Notes: generated by a model not told the origin, from the letters alone. Counted from the first letter of the stretch, positions 1-13,864 are shown. The stretch is DNA of 64,000 nucleotides from Augochlora pura (GCF_028453695.1 NC_135776.1:18130458-18194457); one strand, 5' to 3'. A program made the numbers and translations.

Positions 1-262
1 CGGATGTTTGGACGATTGGTTCGAGTGTCACATAGAGTGAATGCATTTAGTGAGTTTAGAGTGAAAGCGAAATGTGAGAATGAGAAAGAATGATTTTCGT
101 GGGAATGCATGAGCGAGCGAACGGTTAGTCTGTAAGTTAGTTCAGTAAGAGCTTTCGACGAGTACAGTACGCGGGCATCGCGGGTTTGTACCGACCGTCA
201 TATTGTAATAAATTGAGTCTAGTCAAACCGAGTTAAACGTTCTTTCCACCGCTGTTCCCACT
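1..262 (+). mobile_element. Possible LTR fragment (promoter/R region)
   Basis: The stretch has an arthropod-type initiator (TTCAGT at 141-146) followed about 65 bases later by AATAAA (207-212) and then a pyrimidine-rich tail. This order of initiator, short transcribed part and polyadenylation signal is typical of insect Gypsy-like LTRs. No primer-binding site, second LTR or gag/pol frame is visible, and the left end lies outside the window. It could equally be a plain promoter or a 3' UTR. Confidence 0.2.
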
Positions 263-2230
263 TCCACAGTTCTTTATGATAAAAATTAATACTTGTATAC
301 GGATAAAAGTTTAAAGTTTGCAATATCAAATTCATATTTAATTGTTTACCCATGATATTTCACTGGGGTTTATACTTAATATTAATGAATTATAGTACTA
401 AGAAGAAATTAAAATTGTAAAATTATAAATTTTCTACTGTCAATTTACGCAAAATTAATTTATCTACTGATATAAAACATAAAGTAACGATTAAAAAATA
501 AATAAAAATATAAGGGTTGCAGTTTCAAATTCACATCCAATTATTAAAACATAATATATCACAAGGTCTATTATTCAACGAACATTCTCCGTATTATAAT
601 CTTTAAGTTATTCACAGTGTTTAACCAGTACCTCGCAGCGTTCGAAAGAACCAGCAAGAACGTCAAACGGAACCGTTTCAATTGTTTAGCGCGATCTAAA
701 TAATTACAAGTTCTCCAGCTGACAATGACTTAATTATTAGGTACCCCGAGAAACGTGTACGGCACCGTAAAGAAGAAAAAGGGGACCAAAGTGTGGTCGC
801 AGCGCGTGTAGATTCCAGTAGTCGTGGGAATTCGGAACAATGTATAGCGGATAAACTAGACAAAATAGCGGCGAATTCCTGCGCAGACTGTGTTGTTTTT
901 TTTCGAGCTGCGCGCGTTTTCTGGCTCGTCGGCGCGAGCATTTTTGCGGATATTAGATTAATAAATATGGGACGGGAGAGAGAGAGAGACGCGAGAGTCG
1001 ACGAACAGTCCCACGGCAATTATCGCTGGAAATCAATTTTCGTGAAAAACAATCTTGTGCGAAATCACCCGTGGCACAATCGGGTAACAGTATCTTGCAT
1101 CGGAACTGGTGCTGCATCGAGATAACGCGTCCTTATCTGACCGTCGATCGGCTTGTCCTTTTTCCTCTTTTTTATACTCAATTCTTCGCTGAGAGAGTAA
1201 CCTCGCGTGTGAGAAGATGCGGTCAACAAAAACGGAGGACACGGCGGTAGCAGAGATTATAAAGCATTGCCGTTGCTATGGATTAATATTAAATTGTAGG
1301 TATACTGAAATGATGATCGAAATCAAAATGATTTTAAGTATAAATAAGGAAAATTGTTTGAGGTTAATTGTTAAAAAGTTTCGCGGTTGTTCTTGGCAAA
1401 AATGTTTTTAATTATTGTGAAGCATATTTGTTGAAAAATTGTTATTATTACAATATGATATTATTTGAAATGTTATAATTATATAACATTACTAAAAATA
1501 TTATCGTTATTTAGAAAAGATAGTATGTAGGAAGTTTCAGTTATTACTGCCAAATTGTTATTATTGTAGCAATAATAAGAAATAAGTTATCAATGATTTA
1601 GATCAACGTATAATATAATATAATATATAATAATAATAAAATAATAGTAAAACATGCTAATATAACTAATATTTAGTCAAGTTCGGTTTAATCAATAATT
1701 TAATAATGCCAATATAACGCGTAAATTATAAAATTAAATATAGGTATAAAATATTATAACTCTGTCTATACCTCTTTTATTAATTTCAAGTAAAAGCATT
1801 TGGGGTCAATGACTTCATTTAATTTGCAAAAAAATTGACTCATTAACGTCGAAGCAGTATCATTCCCATTACGATTTACATAAGCAGGATATGTAGGATA
1901 TATACAGAATATATGTAGTATTTGTATAGAATGAACAGATTTATGAGTTAGCTCATTAATTTTGACAAAAAGTGTTCGATGAGCAATTTAAACGAATTGT
2001 AAAGCCAAGTTCAGTGATCGCAAATTGGCTCCAAAATATTCGCTACAAGCATTTTAATTGGTCTAATCGCATTGATCACATCATTACGTAAAAGTACTTT
2101 TAATATACCAATTTCGTATTACGAAACGTTCTTCGTCTTACGGTAACAATATTTAACAAAGTAAAATCCACGCTTGACCGACCTGTAAATCGGTTGACAT
2201 GATTACGAATAATTTGCTATCTATTATTGA
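263..2230. other. Non-coding, mostly AT-rich; no gene seen
   Basis: AT-rich DNA with a moderately GC-rich patch around 690-1220. The short open frames in that patch overlap on both strands, have no recognisable motif and show no splice context. I see no gene. Confidence 0.6.
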
Positions 2231-2560
2231 GGTATTATTATATAATTTTTTAAATATTAGATACCTTTTGTGATGAATGAAATAAGTCAAATAAAATAAA
2301 TCGAATAACATAAATCGAATAAAATAAATTGAATAAAATAAATCGATTAAAATAAATGAAATGAAATAAATCGAATAAAATAAATCGAATAAAATAAATC
2401 GAATGAAATAAATCGATTAAAATAAATCAAATAAAATAAATCGAATCAAATAAATCAAATAATATAGATCGAATAAATTAAATCGAATGAAATAAATCGA
2501 ATAAAATAAATCAAATGAAACAAATCGATTAAAATAAATCAAATAAGATAAATATTGTTT
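2231..2560. repeat. AATAAAATAAATCG-type tandem array
   Basis: About 280 bases of a 10-15 base unit close to AATAAAATAAATCG. It is preceded at 2230-2285 by the motif TATTAGATACCTTTTGTGAT. The same motif occurs in the 107-bp satellite at 53500-53900 and, reversed, inside the T3 element at 20138-20423. The array therefore seems to have grown from the AT-rich interior of a dispersed repeat. Confidence 0.8.
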
Positions 2561-3750
2561 AACAAGACATCGACCGTCCCAGCCAGTAACGCGAGTCCGG
2601 GTAACAACAAATTTCCCCTCTATAGTTAAATGTTCCTTTAATTATCCGCAGCAGAGTTTATGTTTTGCCTTGGTTCAGGGAGGGAAATAGCTTAGAGTGC
2701 AGCATCACGGAAAAAGGGGGGGAAAAAAGGTGTATAGGGTTCCGAAGGTCCGGTGATGAGAGGTCCGCGGACGTCGACCTCGGCGCGAGAGAGCTGCGGG
2801 TTTACACGCTTAATAAATTACTGTAAACTGGAGCCCGCGTACCCTCGTAGAGACGAGAGAGAAGGAGAGAGAAAGAGAGAGAGAGGAGAGAGGCTTTGCA
2901 CGAATAGTATTTAAGCGAGTGCCCGGTGATTTGTGCGATATCGTCCGTCGCCGCTATCAGCCCCTGGAATCGGATGCACGGCCGGCATCTTCCTCGGTAA
3001 TTTCATCCCGGTTGAAGGTTCAAGTTCTCTTCCCTCGACAAAGATTCCATTTTCTCCCTTACTACCGGTTCGAAAAGTAATCAGCGGTTTCCCGGCCGGA
3101 CCCCGGATCCCTCTATAACTCTATACTACACAACACACACGTACACACGTACACACACGCATAGGTCTCTTCCAACTCCGCGCGCCGGTCATGGCCGTTT
3201 TCTTCGTCCGCTACGGAATTAAAATCAATGCTCGCCGATCAAACGTCCGAACGGCGCGTCATTACAATTTCATAAGCAACATCCGACTCGCGGCTGCCGC
3301 GCGTTCCACGAGCCAGCTAGCAGAGACGTTTTCATTTGCCCGGGCGTTTCATGCGCTTTCATTTCAGATACGCCGGGGAACGGCGAGACGCCGACGTCTC
3401 TTTTTGCCCGATCTCTCTCTCTCTCTCTCTCTCTCTCGGACATCTTCATTTTGCTCGCCGGGGTTTACTGCGCGCGAGAGATCGTCTCCGAGAAAACGCT
3501 CGCCGCGCGGGAAAAAGGGGTTTCGGTGCCTTTTTTTGCACGGCTTCGTAAGCTGATTACAATGATTTATGGGAAATGCAAACGCGTTTCTTGCTACGCC
3601 ATTGTTATGGCCCCCCTGGCGTCGTTATCTCTCCCCACCCCTTTTTTCAATTTCATGAGCGCGTGGGGCGTCCAGACAACCCCCTCTGCGATACGACGAT
3701 TTTTGCAGACGCTAACGATCTCTTGTTAACGATTAGACCACGTTGTTATA
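2561..3750. other. GC-rich island with GA and CT tracts; no gene supported
   Basis: CpG-rich DNA with a GA-rich stretch near 2850-2895, CA-rich repeats near 3129-3160 and a (CT)n tract at about 3411-3437. Overlapping open frames exist in several frames but contain only Arg/Ser-rich chance translations. The block could be regulatory. Confidence 0.5.
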
Positions 3751-5224
3751 CCATGGCTTGTGGATATTTTTGCGAATACGATTTTTGTAGGGATTATTTA
3801 ATATTTCAGGCGATCGGTGAAAATTTGATTTGTAATATATTTAACCCCAAAACGATCCCTTTCTGTTCTTAAATATAAGTGAGAGCCACGGCTACTTATA
3901 TATAATTTTAGTAATTGAAATATTATTTATTATTCTTAAAATATAAGATATTGGTGTTTTAGTATTTATTTACGCGTTTATAGATAATTTAAAAATGGGA
4001 TTACTGGTTATTTCTCGAAGTCGTTTTAGGGTTGATTAGTATACTGGGTAAAATTGCGGTAATTTTTAAACCTCAGACATAATCTCAGGGCTCTAAATAA
4101 ACAAATTTGTCCTCTGTACTGTATTTTTACAAATGCTTTTTTTAAAGAGATATTTGTTCTCAATTACTATTAATAATATTCAAACATTAAAATTGAGAAT
4201 ATCGTCAGCATGTAACGAAATAATAACAATAATAATAACAACGAAATAAAAAATATTAACGAAACATTTCTTTCATTGTTAATAGTTACTATAGTTAATT
4301 TGATAATATAAAATATAGGGTGTCATATACTACCATTTTTTAAACGCGATAACACAGAGTGGATAAAATACTATCAACAAAAATTTTAATTGATCCATTT
4401 ATTTGATCGAGACGATTTCAATTGATTCGTTTATTTCCTTCATAGCAAATTGTCTTGACAGTTTTAATTTGGAAGTATTCGCATCAATCAGAGAAATATT
4501 CCAGGCGGACGATGAAATGCCACGTTTATGGTCTTCTAATTATTTTACGAGTCGCGTCTAAGTAGTACTTAGGGCCATAAAGTTATATTTCAGGTTCGCG
4601 TCCCGCCGCCATACTCTTCCACGTTTTATGACACTATGTCCGAAGTGATAAATCTTCGGAGTTACCGTCCAAATTAACAGTCATTAGTTTCTTCTAGGCG
4701 TAACAAACACGGGCTGCGTTTAGCTCGTTAATATTTTATTAGTGTCATTGAATAATTAAGGAAAAATAAAATGGGGAGACAACGCTGCGTTGTTCGGCTT
4801 TGTCGGCGACAGATAAGGGGAGCGTGTTCATAAAAGCTGTATCAATTTAATCGTGGACAGAGATTATCATCGTCGAAGACAGTTAACATATTCTTATGCT
4901 ATATAATTTATACTTGTTGCGAGGAATTTGACAAAAATTACAGTGTGATACATTCGCGACGATTCTATGTTGTTGTCAAATAAATATTAAGAAATGTAGT
5001 GTAATAATGTAACTTATTTCTGCAATTTTATTTCTCAATTTTTAATTTCTGAATAAATTCAGTTTTTGGAAATATAATACAATTCTATTGGAAATATATT
5101 TATGAATTTTATGTCTTTATATATTTTTATATATGTTCATATTTTAATGTTACACGTGAAGTTCAATATATAATTTTAAAAGGGTTTTATAAATCTAAAT
5201 TAATCAACAGATCAACAAATTAAT
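3751..5224. other. AT-rich non-coding DNA
   Basis: No coding, RNA or clear repeat signal seen beyond simple AT-rich runs and an AATAAC-rich stretch near 4215-4260. Confidence 0.6.
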
Positions 5225-5450
5225 CACAACAAGTATAAATTATAGTATAGGAATATATGAGTTATGTTATAAATTACAGTATGGTGTATAAAATATGGTG
5301 TATTATATTATATAAAATATAGTATATATTACATTGTATAGTATAGTATGAATAATAGTATAAATTATAGCATGGTATATAAAATACAGTATATACTATA
5401 CAGTATAGTATTTTACTATTACAATTTCTATAATGATATAATTTAGTATA
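5225..5450. repeat. AT-rich tandem repeat (TATAAATTAYAGTATGGT-like)
   Basis: Repeated variants of TATAAATTACAGTATGG and TATAAAATATGGTGTAT fill this stretch. The array is imperfect, with no fixed unit length. Confidence 0.6.
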
Positions 5451-6362
5451 TTATCGAGCCTTGCCACTCATACACTCTGAACAATATTTTAAATCTATAC
5501 TTATCGTATCATATGAAAATTGTCTTGGAACGCGACACGACAATTTCAGTGATTCGAGTCACCGCTCGATCTCAAAGGGTTAAACAAGCGTACCTCGAAC
5601 GGCGATCTCACACAAAGAGGCATCGTTTATAAAAAAACAATAAAACTTCAGAGAACGCAAACGAGCACGTCGGTCGTCGCGGTATGAAAAAGACGCGCGC
5701 GCGGTTTCGATCCGCTTTACGTTTCAATTCGATCGTCGCCGCCGCGTCGTTCTTTCGAAAGAAAACCGTCGTCGCGGGGCCCGATCGAGAGAGCTCTCGA
5801 AACGAGCGAGGCGCAGAAGCGGGAGAGCTCGCCGGCGCGGCGTGATCCGATTCGGTCCGATTGCCAACCTCCGATCGCGCATTTCATGCACGTGCGTCGG
5901 ACAAATGAGATTAGTCGGGTGACGAAAGTGTGTACGCGGGCTCGGAACGGAACCGATCGTGCCGGTTGAAATTCCACGATGACGCAGAAGGAAAAGTGAC
6001 CGGTGGAACACGGTTAAGTAAGGGAGATCGGAGAGGGAGAGAGAGAGAGACCCGGAGTTCGTTCTATTGCAGAGCCGAGCGCACCTGAGAATTTCTTGTT
6101 GCGCGCGAAATCACAAAGAGAGCTCCCCTTGTTGACTGATTGGCATGACGGCCGGGATCGATTCACCTAATGAAGCCACCTGGGTATACAGGGAAACACG
6201 ATTTTCTGCATCCGGATCGATCTACGAAGAAAGTGGCCTCGCGTTGCCTACGGAACAAGGTGAAATCAATTTCCCTGAACCTGCGAACTGTCTGCTCGAC
6301 AATTTGCTCGCGATAGAGCTGGCCGCCATTCGAGTCACATTATTTGATATATTGTTTCAGAT
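5451..6362. other. GC-rich island; no gene supported
   Basis: CpG-rich from about 5580 to 6330, with a GA tract near 6031-6050. It ends abruptly at the AT-rich repeat. Open frames on both strands overlap and none shows a recognisable domain or a convincing splice pair. Confidence 0.5.
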
Positions 6363-6650
6363 ACCGTATATATTTATATGACTTGGTATATTATATTTAT
6401 ATATATTTATATATTATGCTATTTCATATTTATAAAATACCGTATATATTTCAAAAACCGTATATATTTATATGACTTGGTATATTATATTTATATATAT
6501 TTATATATTATGCTATTTTATATTTATATGTATTCGTATACCATGCTATTTCATATTTATATATTATACTATTTTTATATAATATAGTATTTTATATTCG
6601 TATATATTTATATACTATACTATTTTATATTTATGTATATTTATAAATTA
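6363..6650. repeat. 94-bp tandem duplication in AT-rich DNA
   Basis: The segment starting ACCGTATATATTTATATGAC at 6363 recurs at 6457, giving a 94-base period. The right part decays into TATATTTATA-rich sequence. An apparent 69-residue Tyr/Ile-rich frame here is a product of the repeat. Confidence 0.75.
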
Positions 6651-7849
6651 AAATTGTGCAAAATTGTGCTTAGAAAGCAACGAACACATTTTTGTTCATA
6701 TTTGTTAATTATTCTTTTAGTTCGTCACTTTAATTAATTCATTTTAGTTCATCGATGGTGAAGATAATTATTTGACTTACATACGAAATTCTTTAATTAC
6801 GAATCAAATTTTATTCTCTCGTCGCCAATACTTAAACATTCGAGTAGATTTAAGGACATAATAAATATAAAATTCCTTCTTCCCCTAAAAAATTAATGCG
6901 ATCGAAAAAATTCTAGTAATTGTAAAGGAAATGGTACGGCAAAGGGTTAAGCTCTACAAAAAAAACTAACGCCTCGACAAACAACGCACAGCGTTAATAA
7001 CATTGACAAACAAATGACAAATGATCCGAGGCGCGTAGTTTTAATGCGATCGCGCGAGGAGGACGATCACTTCGCGAGCGTAACGGCGCGAGAACGAACG
7101 AGGTGTTAATACGGTCACGTGGGCCGCGATTTTTCATCGATTCCGTGGATCATCGTGAACCGCGGCCGAACTTATACCGAGTTCGTAGGCGTTAAATAAT
7201 GTTTCCTCAGCGAAGTTACTGTTAGTGCCTGTTCGATATAATCTCCGGCGGACCCCGGCACACGAGAGAACCAACACGTATTTACGAGCGTGCCGTAAAG
7301 CTCGCTTAGACGCGCGTGCATTGCGCTATTTGCTACGATAAATCGGAGCAGGCCCAACTTGTCCGTGGTTGTAGGTTTTACGGAATGATCATCCTTATTG
7401 TCGGATAACGACCGCGCCGTTGATATAATTTACGGCATCGAAATGCGTGTTCGGTGCTTCGTGCCGGAATCGAAAAGTCATTAACCATCGGTCGACTCCG
7501 TTGAAAAGGATCCCGCGAAAAATAGCGTCTCATTGTTCCGAACGGGTTGTTTGTCTTTTATACGATCCGCTGTGCCTATTGTCGCTGGATATTATAGTTC
7601 CGCGGGGTTTAGCTCTTATCGAAAATTTCACGTTCGCCGAGGATGTTTAAATTTGTCTTGTTGGACTGTTTTTAATGAATTACGCTGTTATGTTCGTTTA
7701 TCTAATTATTTTATGGAACTTTATTTTGTACTTGTACCATTTAGGTTCCATTATTTGAGACCGTTTCGAGTTACTCAGTTATGGCAGCTGAATAGCAAAG
7801 TCAGCGTTATTGTTAATGCAAATATTCTGGATAATGAATGAGTTTGTTT
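6651..7849. other. Mixed AT-rich and GC-rich non-coding DNA
   Basis: AT-rich up to about 7020, then a GC-richer block to about 7640 with no supported exon. The open frames near 7172-7841 have no recognisable protein signature. Confidence 0.5.
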
Positions 7850-8044
7850 GATGTTCAGTATAATTTATTTAATTTTTATGGTAACTATTCAGACGATATA
7901 GTTTTAAAATTTGTGATATCTTTATTCGATATGTAAATTGAAAAACAAGAATTAATAGTAGTATAGTCATACCCAGATTGCCGTGACAATCGCTTTACAC
8001 CGTCGGACTAATAGACCACACTATAGACTACCGATCAATAAAGT
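7850..8044 (+). mobile_element. T3 family fragment (right end)
   Basis: The right end reads CCGATCAATAAAGTGTTA (8031-8048), close to the intact T3 terminus at 20409-20425. The neighbouring TTGCCGTGACAATCG matches an interior T3 motif. The left end is eroded, so the left boundary is approximate. Confidence 0.5.
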
Positions 8045-8900
8045 GTTACATAACACTTAATTTCGCTTCATTCGCGCCTTGTAAAATTCGTCAATTTCTT
8101 ATCGAATTTAATCATTGCTCCATTTCAATTCCTACTTTTCTAATTAAATATCGTAACAGCTTTCACGTAATTTCTCTTGCAATTTTCTCGTTCGTCGACA
8201 CACCGTTTCCCAGAAAATCATTCCGTTCACGCGCTCGCCCCTCGCGGAATAATCAAACGGAGTCACGTTCGAATCGATCTCCGTACGAGATGGAAAGTTG
8301 TGACCCCGCCGACGTATTATTCCACCTGAAATCGCCGTGATTCATTCACGGGGATCGTTCGCGTAAACGTGGAATGTGGAGGGGGGGAGGCCGGTCCCCC
8401 CTCCGAGCGAGACACGGCCGATAGTAAAGTGTCGTAACCCATCGTGGCCGATTTTTTTTCCCCGCCGATGAATCACCGATATATACCACGTAACCGAAAT
8501 TCGCGACGGGTTCTGTCTTTTTTCTGCGCGTGTGACGCGGTATCCCACCCGAATGCAACCTCCTTTCGGTTGATTAAATCAACAGGTTGATCGGTTAGGC
8601 GTCGCTTCAATAACGATCTGACCGTGTGTTGCAACCCGAGTAAGGGGGCCAGCACCGCGACGTTATTTAATCGGTGTATACCCACACACACGCACACGGG
8701 CTTCGGAACGCGTTGTGTTTGTCTATTATCGTATCGAAGACGCCGGGGCGCGTGCGATTGCATCGATCCTTCGGCGCCGGTGCAGCGAATAGCTGACATT
8801 TCATGCAAATTTCATTTTCCAGCGTCTACGTTTCGATACGCGAGCACACCGAGCGCGAAGGCTCGCCCTCTGCGTGCTGCATGAAAAATTCAATAGAAAT
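8045..8900. other. GC-rich island; no gene supported
   Basis: CpG-rich with an inverted repeat at 8378-8404 and a short CA-rich tract near 8681-8697. Frames in all directions are open because stop codons are rare here; none looks like a real exon. Confidence 0.5.
8378..8404. repeat. G-run/C-run inverted repeat
   Basis: A run of seven G flanked by GGA and AGG is followed by CCGGT and then a run of six C and TCC. The two halves can pair into a hairpin or form a G-quadruplex on either strand. Confidence 0.7.
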
Positions 8901-10240
8901 GTTTTCTAGTCGATTCACGAGCTTTTCAGACGTTCATTGCACAAATTGATTATCTCCGTAATAACAGCGGAGGAATGCAATGAAATGATGTATATTTTAA
9001 AATTTCTTTTATAATTTAAATCGAAAAGAATATTGCAGAATGCATAGAGACGAATGTTACTTTCATCTGACGATTTATAAAATTTATAAGAAAATGTAGG
9101 CGAAAGGTAATTGTTAGGAATGTTTTTTTTATTTTTTATGTTACTGGAACAGTGAATCTGGCAAGTGAACAAACTTAAGAATTTAAATCGAGTGTTCAAT
9201 TTAAATTTAAACGTTCAATTTAAATTAAGTTTTTCTTTTAATATAGAAGAAGAAAATTATAAAATATTAAGATATTTAAAATAAATATAAAAATGCCAAG
9301 TGCTTTGACACTTGAATTTAAGATTTTTTAGAAAGTGGAATTAATTATGGAATGAACGGCTTATTTTTCAATACTTTTTCGATTTTTGCAATAACGAGTA
9401 TTAAATTTATTATAATAACAAGCAAATGATAATTAACGTAGCTGTGAAATGAATCGTAGTGCAAGTGGTTGATTAGTTTAGACCAATAACTAATTTGAGG
9501 TTATGGCGATATTGATTCAGTGATTGATCTACATAATATAAAAACAGCTATTGTCAAATATATATTGTTATAAATGTATAAAATAGCTATATACTATAAA
9601 TTTAGAATTTTTAGGCTAACTGCATTATTCTAATTAAAAATACTAACAGTAAAAAAAGCTTCTGCTTTATACAAGTTTCCTAAATTAACATCAATGTTTA
9701 AATCAACATTCCTTCATATTATTATTAACTATAAGCACTGTTACGATCAAATATATTCTTATTCACTATAGATTTATGTTTTCCTTGATTCTGTATGTCA
9801 AAAATAATTATGTCTTCACGACTTCCCTAATAAAAGAGTCAATCACTATCACAATCTATGAATCACTATGCAATATCCAGTCGACGATTTTATGTATCCA
9901 CTAACAATTAAGAATTTTTACATTTCTCCTCGCGTTCCATAAAATTCCAAATTTTTGTATTCATCTTAATCCTTTCTACGGCGATAACGGCAATTTTTAT
10001 TATCCGACATTAACGATACGAATCGCGCAACACTCGCACATAAACGGTCAATCATTACATACACGACCCTAAATATAATCCAGTGTCAAGCTCGATCCCT
10101 ATCGGGACTGCAAAAGTAACTTTCGAGACTGTAAAATAGCCGACCGCATAAAATCTTCGACGCACACACACACACACACGCACATATCTCTTACGCGCTA
10201 CCTAGAAATCTAAACCTTTTTCAAAATACCATTCGATCGC
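8901..10240. other. AT-rich non-coding DNA
   Basis: Nothing beyond AT-rich sequence and a short (CA)n near 10161-10180. Confidence 0.6.
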
Positions 10241-11450
10241 GATAAGAGGCAGCATCTACCAAGTAGCGGACGCTCGGTTTTTCGCAACCGGATACAATTT
10301 TATTTTCCGCCCCGAGGGGTTCTACTTAGTCGCTTATCCGGTCCCGGGGATATTTTCCATTTTCAAGGAAGGTTATCCCGGGTTAATGAACACGTCGCCG
10401 GCCATTCCGTCGGCGGGAAAAATATCGATTTCATGAAACACGATTATGCCCTCCGGGGGCCCTCTGGATCGCGTCGCCGTTTGCATTTTGCCATCGACGA
10501 CGGTCGGTGACAAACAAGACGCGCATCCATCGGCGATCCGAGATTACCGAGTTCTTCGGATCTGGGAATCCCGATACACGGAGGGTATCTCGCCGGGACA
10601 AAGAGGCGGCCGGTATTAAACTTTGCTCGGGTTTGCTCTTACCAGTTCGAACTAATAGGTCCGCATTACCCCGGCTTTTATCGGCTCGTAATTTCCGTTT
10701 CAACTGTCAGAAAAGCATCGGCGCGAGCGGAAAGGTTCCGAAGCGGGGAAGATATCGCGCGCGCACGGCGTCGAAGAGGTCGGGACCGCGGGGCCAGTTT
10801 CGCAACTTATTGGCACAAAGTGGTTTACGATTCAAAAGAGGGGGGGAAGAAACGAGCGCGCGCCCCGATAGGGCAACCGCGCGCGTAGTTTTCTTTCACG
10901 CCAGCCAGCCGGGCCATTAAACGTTCCGTCCCCGTCCTTCGTGAAACGCGCGCGCGCGCGCACGGTTGACGCTTTTGTGGAGAGCGAGCGAGCGAGCGCG
11001 CGCGCGCGTTGTCCAACCTGTTCCAGTGATCTAAGCTGGTTATCACAACCGTTCCCGTTTACTTTGCCGGGCATAATTTACGTTTTTTCCCCTGAAAACG
11101 TCTGCCGGATACCGGGCCCATTAAAACCTAACCGCTGGTTGTCGCCGATTATGGTTCACTGTCAATTATAACCAACCCTGCTCTTTTTCATCCTTTGCTG
11201 GAACTGTTTCGCGGGGCGAACTGGTTTCGCTCGTTTCGCCGTCTTATTCCGTTTGAAAAATTCGGTGGATCGATCTTTCATCTTTTCTACGGTTTAGATC
11301 GTCTAGATCGCCGTGATTTTAAAAATCATGAAGGATTTTCTATCGAATCGACAAACTTTAGGTATAAAAGGATGCTTTATGGGACTAGGCAAAATACCGG
11401 ATCTTTTGATCGACGATTTTTGAGGTTATGAAAATGCATTTATTAGCCGT
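10241..11450. other. GC-rich island with CG tracts; no gene supported
   Basis: CpG-rich, with alternating CG runs near 10947-10961 and 10997-11009. The longest frames (for example 10507-10920, plus) are Arg-rich chance translations and overlap equal frames on the other strand. As presumed intron of the minus-strand CABIT gene it could hold regulatory sequence. Confidence 0.5.
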
Positions 11451-13864
11451 GTATTCCATAGATCTGTTATTTTGAGGAAATATAACAATAAGACTTGTTA
11501 AAAAGTCGAAATAAATATAGTATTGTTACTTTCGTCAAATATTATTACTTCTACCGTAATCCTGTCTGTGTTTAATATCAAAGAAAATAATAAATTTTAT
11601 ATGCTTTTAAAAATGTTTATTGCACTGTATAGTTTCTGCCCACTGGCTAGCGTGATTGCAATTTATAAATATCGTTATTGAAGAATATATGAAGAATGTG
11701 AAAATCATCGGACATAATTTTCTAGTAGACCTAATATATACTAAATTATATAAAATAATTAGATATATAAAAATATATAAAATAATAATATTATTAGTAA
11801 TTGAGATAATCAAAGTTCTATTATAATTTAGGGCTCTATAAATTAAATAGCAAATTCTATCTAACCTGACATAACCTAACATAACTTTCTAGTAGACCTA
11901 ATATATACTAAATTATATAAAATAATAAAATAAGGCTTTATAAATTAAGTAACGAACTCAATTTCTATTAGCTCATCGTATCCTAAAGCTGACGATAAGA
12001 AATTATCTAATCGTCATTAGTCTAATTACATTAATGATCCTCCTAAGTTTTTATACAAAAGACAAAAAAGCGTTAATTTAAATCCTGTGTTTAATAGGAA
12101 TTTCTTATTAACGCGGTTTGGATTAATTAATTTTGTTGATTTTACCAGCGAGTGAAATATGTTTAAAATAGAAATTATTTATCACCTGACATAATAAATG
12201 TATTATTTCTTATACAATATATTGTATATACAACGTAGCTGCGAGCAAGGAACTAATAAATCTTTTGGACAGAGTACAGGTATTCCATGTGATAGATGCT
12301 TCCATTAAATAGTGTTTAAGTTTATGCGATACGTAATTTCTAGTGGGACTGGCTACAAGAAAACGGTTTTAGTGTAACTAACTTGACCCTAATCTGTTAA
12401 TAATGATCTGGTCGGACGCTGAATTTTTGTCTCATTAGAATTTTTCCCTGTAATTACAATTAAAATGGTACCGGATTTTCTTTCGTTTATAACAACCCCT
12501 TCTTGCCTTTCGCTGTTAATGATTTTGATTTCCTGTGCTACGTTTTTATTTTTGTTATTTTGCAATTGGTATTTGCAACTCGTTTTCCTGGGATTCGCGG
12601 AAACATTGAATCATCGAAAATATGTGACTTTGATCTTTTAAGGCTGACTCATGAATTGGAATTTTGGGTGATTCGATGGAATCGAGGTGATGTAATGTGA
12701 CGTAATTCTTCTGCAGAAGAGTCAAACTGTAAAATGGTATTTTCTCTTTAAATATTAAGTAAATGTAATTGAATAAATATTCTCCATTTGCTCTTGTAAT
12801 TTTAGCTATGGCCTTTTCTTATGGTACACATGATTTAAAATTAATTTACAATTCTGATAGTTTAATATCAAATTCAATGATAGAGCATCACTTTTATAAA
12901 TTAACTATAAACTTTTACAAATTAATCATATCACTGCATAACCAGAATAACAAAATCCTGGAGCCATTAGAATAATTTAATAATGTTTTTCCATCATTTT
13001 CAATTTACTATAGTTATTAATATTAAATATAAAATCATCTTTATCTTAATTTCTGTTTCTTACAAACGACTCGAAGAATTTTTATTTTATATATTCATCC
13101 ACCATCTACTTGTAACAATAGTGCACACGATTATATTCTTCATAAACATTTAGCTTTTTATACGTTTCTATGAAATAAGAAGAAAATTTGATTATTCTGT
13201 TAGCATAATCTAGGAACGAGAGTAAATGAAGACATACAAGAAGCACAGATTATCTCGTTTTATTAGGGAAATTATTAGGGACGAAGAAATGCTAATCAAT
13301 GCAAGCTGTACAGGTTTTTGCACTCTAATTAATCCCTTCGTACATCATATTCACCTCTCGGCAAAACGAATTAACATTTTTCATCAGATTTCCTTAATTC
13401 TTCTGCGAAAACGAATTTACATATTTGCCGATAAAATTAATCCTTGCGCAGATCGCAATTAGCAGTTCAAATTCTCAAGATTAACGTCAAATTATATAAG
13501 CCCTACGAAGTAACTCGTCCACTTTGCGTTAATTATCACTCATTCGTCCTTAATAATTGCCCTAATAATATCAGACAATTTTCGTATTTTTTAATGTCTT
13601 TATTCACATTTATTTCGATACTTTGATAACAGAAGAATTAAATTTTACTTCGATTTAGGAGAAATTAATGATATTTATATTTAGTAAATTTTGCATATCT
13701 GTACCGTGAGCCTGTCCCACGATTTTTAGTGCAAAAAACTCAAATTATTTAGTAATATATAGGGTCATTCTTGTCAAACTCAAACTCCAAAAATTTCTAC
13801 GATATCAAAGCTATTTAATTAATGTAAATCGAAGCTAAGAAATCAAAATTTAACCTAAGAAATA
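11451..13864. other. AT-rich non-coding DNA
   Basis: Long AT-rich stretch with one direct duplication (listed separately). The 60-90 residue frames are Ile/Lys/Phe/Asn-rich and without domains. Confidence 0.6.
11722..11990. repeat. Direct duplication, about 167-bp spacing
   Basis: CTAGTAGACCTAATATATAC at 11722 recurs at 11889, and the following GGCTCTATAAATTAA matches GGCTTTATAAATTAA in the second, shorter copy. Confidence 0.8.

Noticed and set aside
5455..5590. GCACTCATAC and CTCAAAGGGTTAA could be an eroded T1 pair
   Set aside because: Interior does not follow T1 and CAAAGGGTTAA also occurs alone (6949, 43972), so chance or a bare remnant is as likely.
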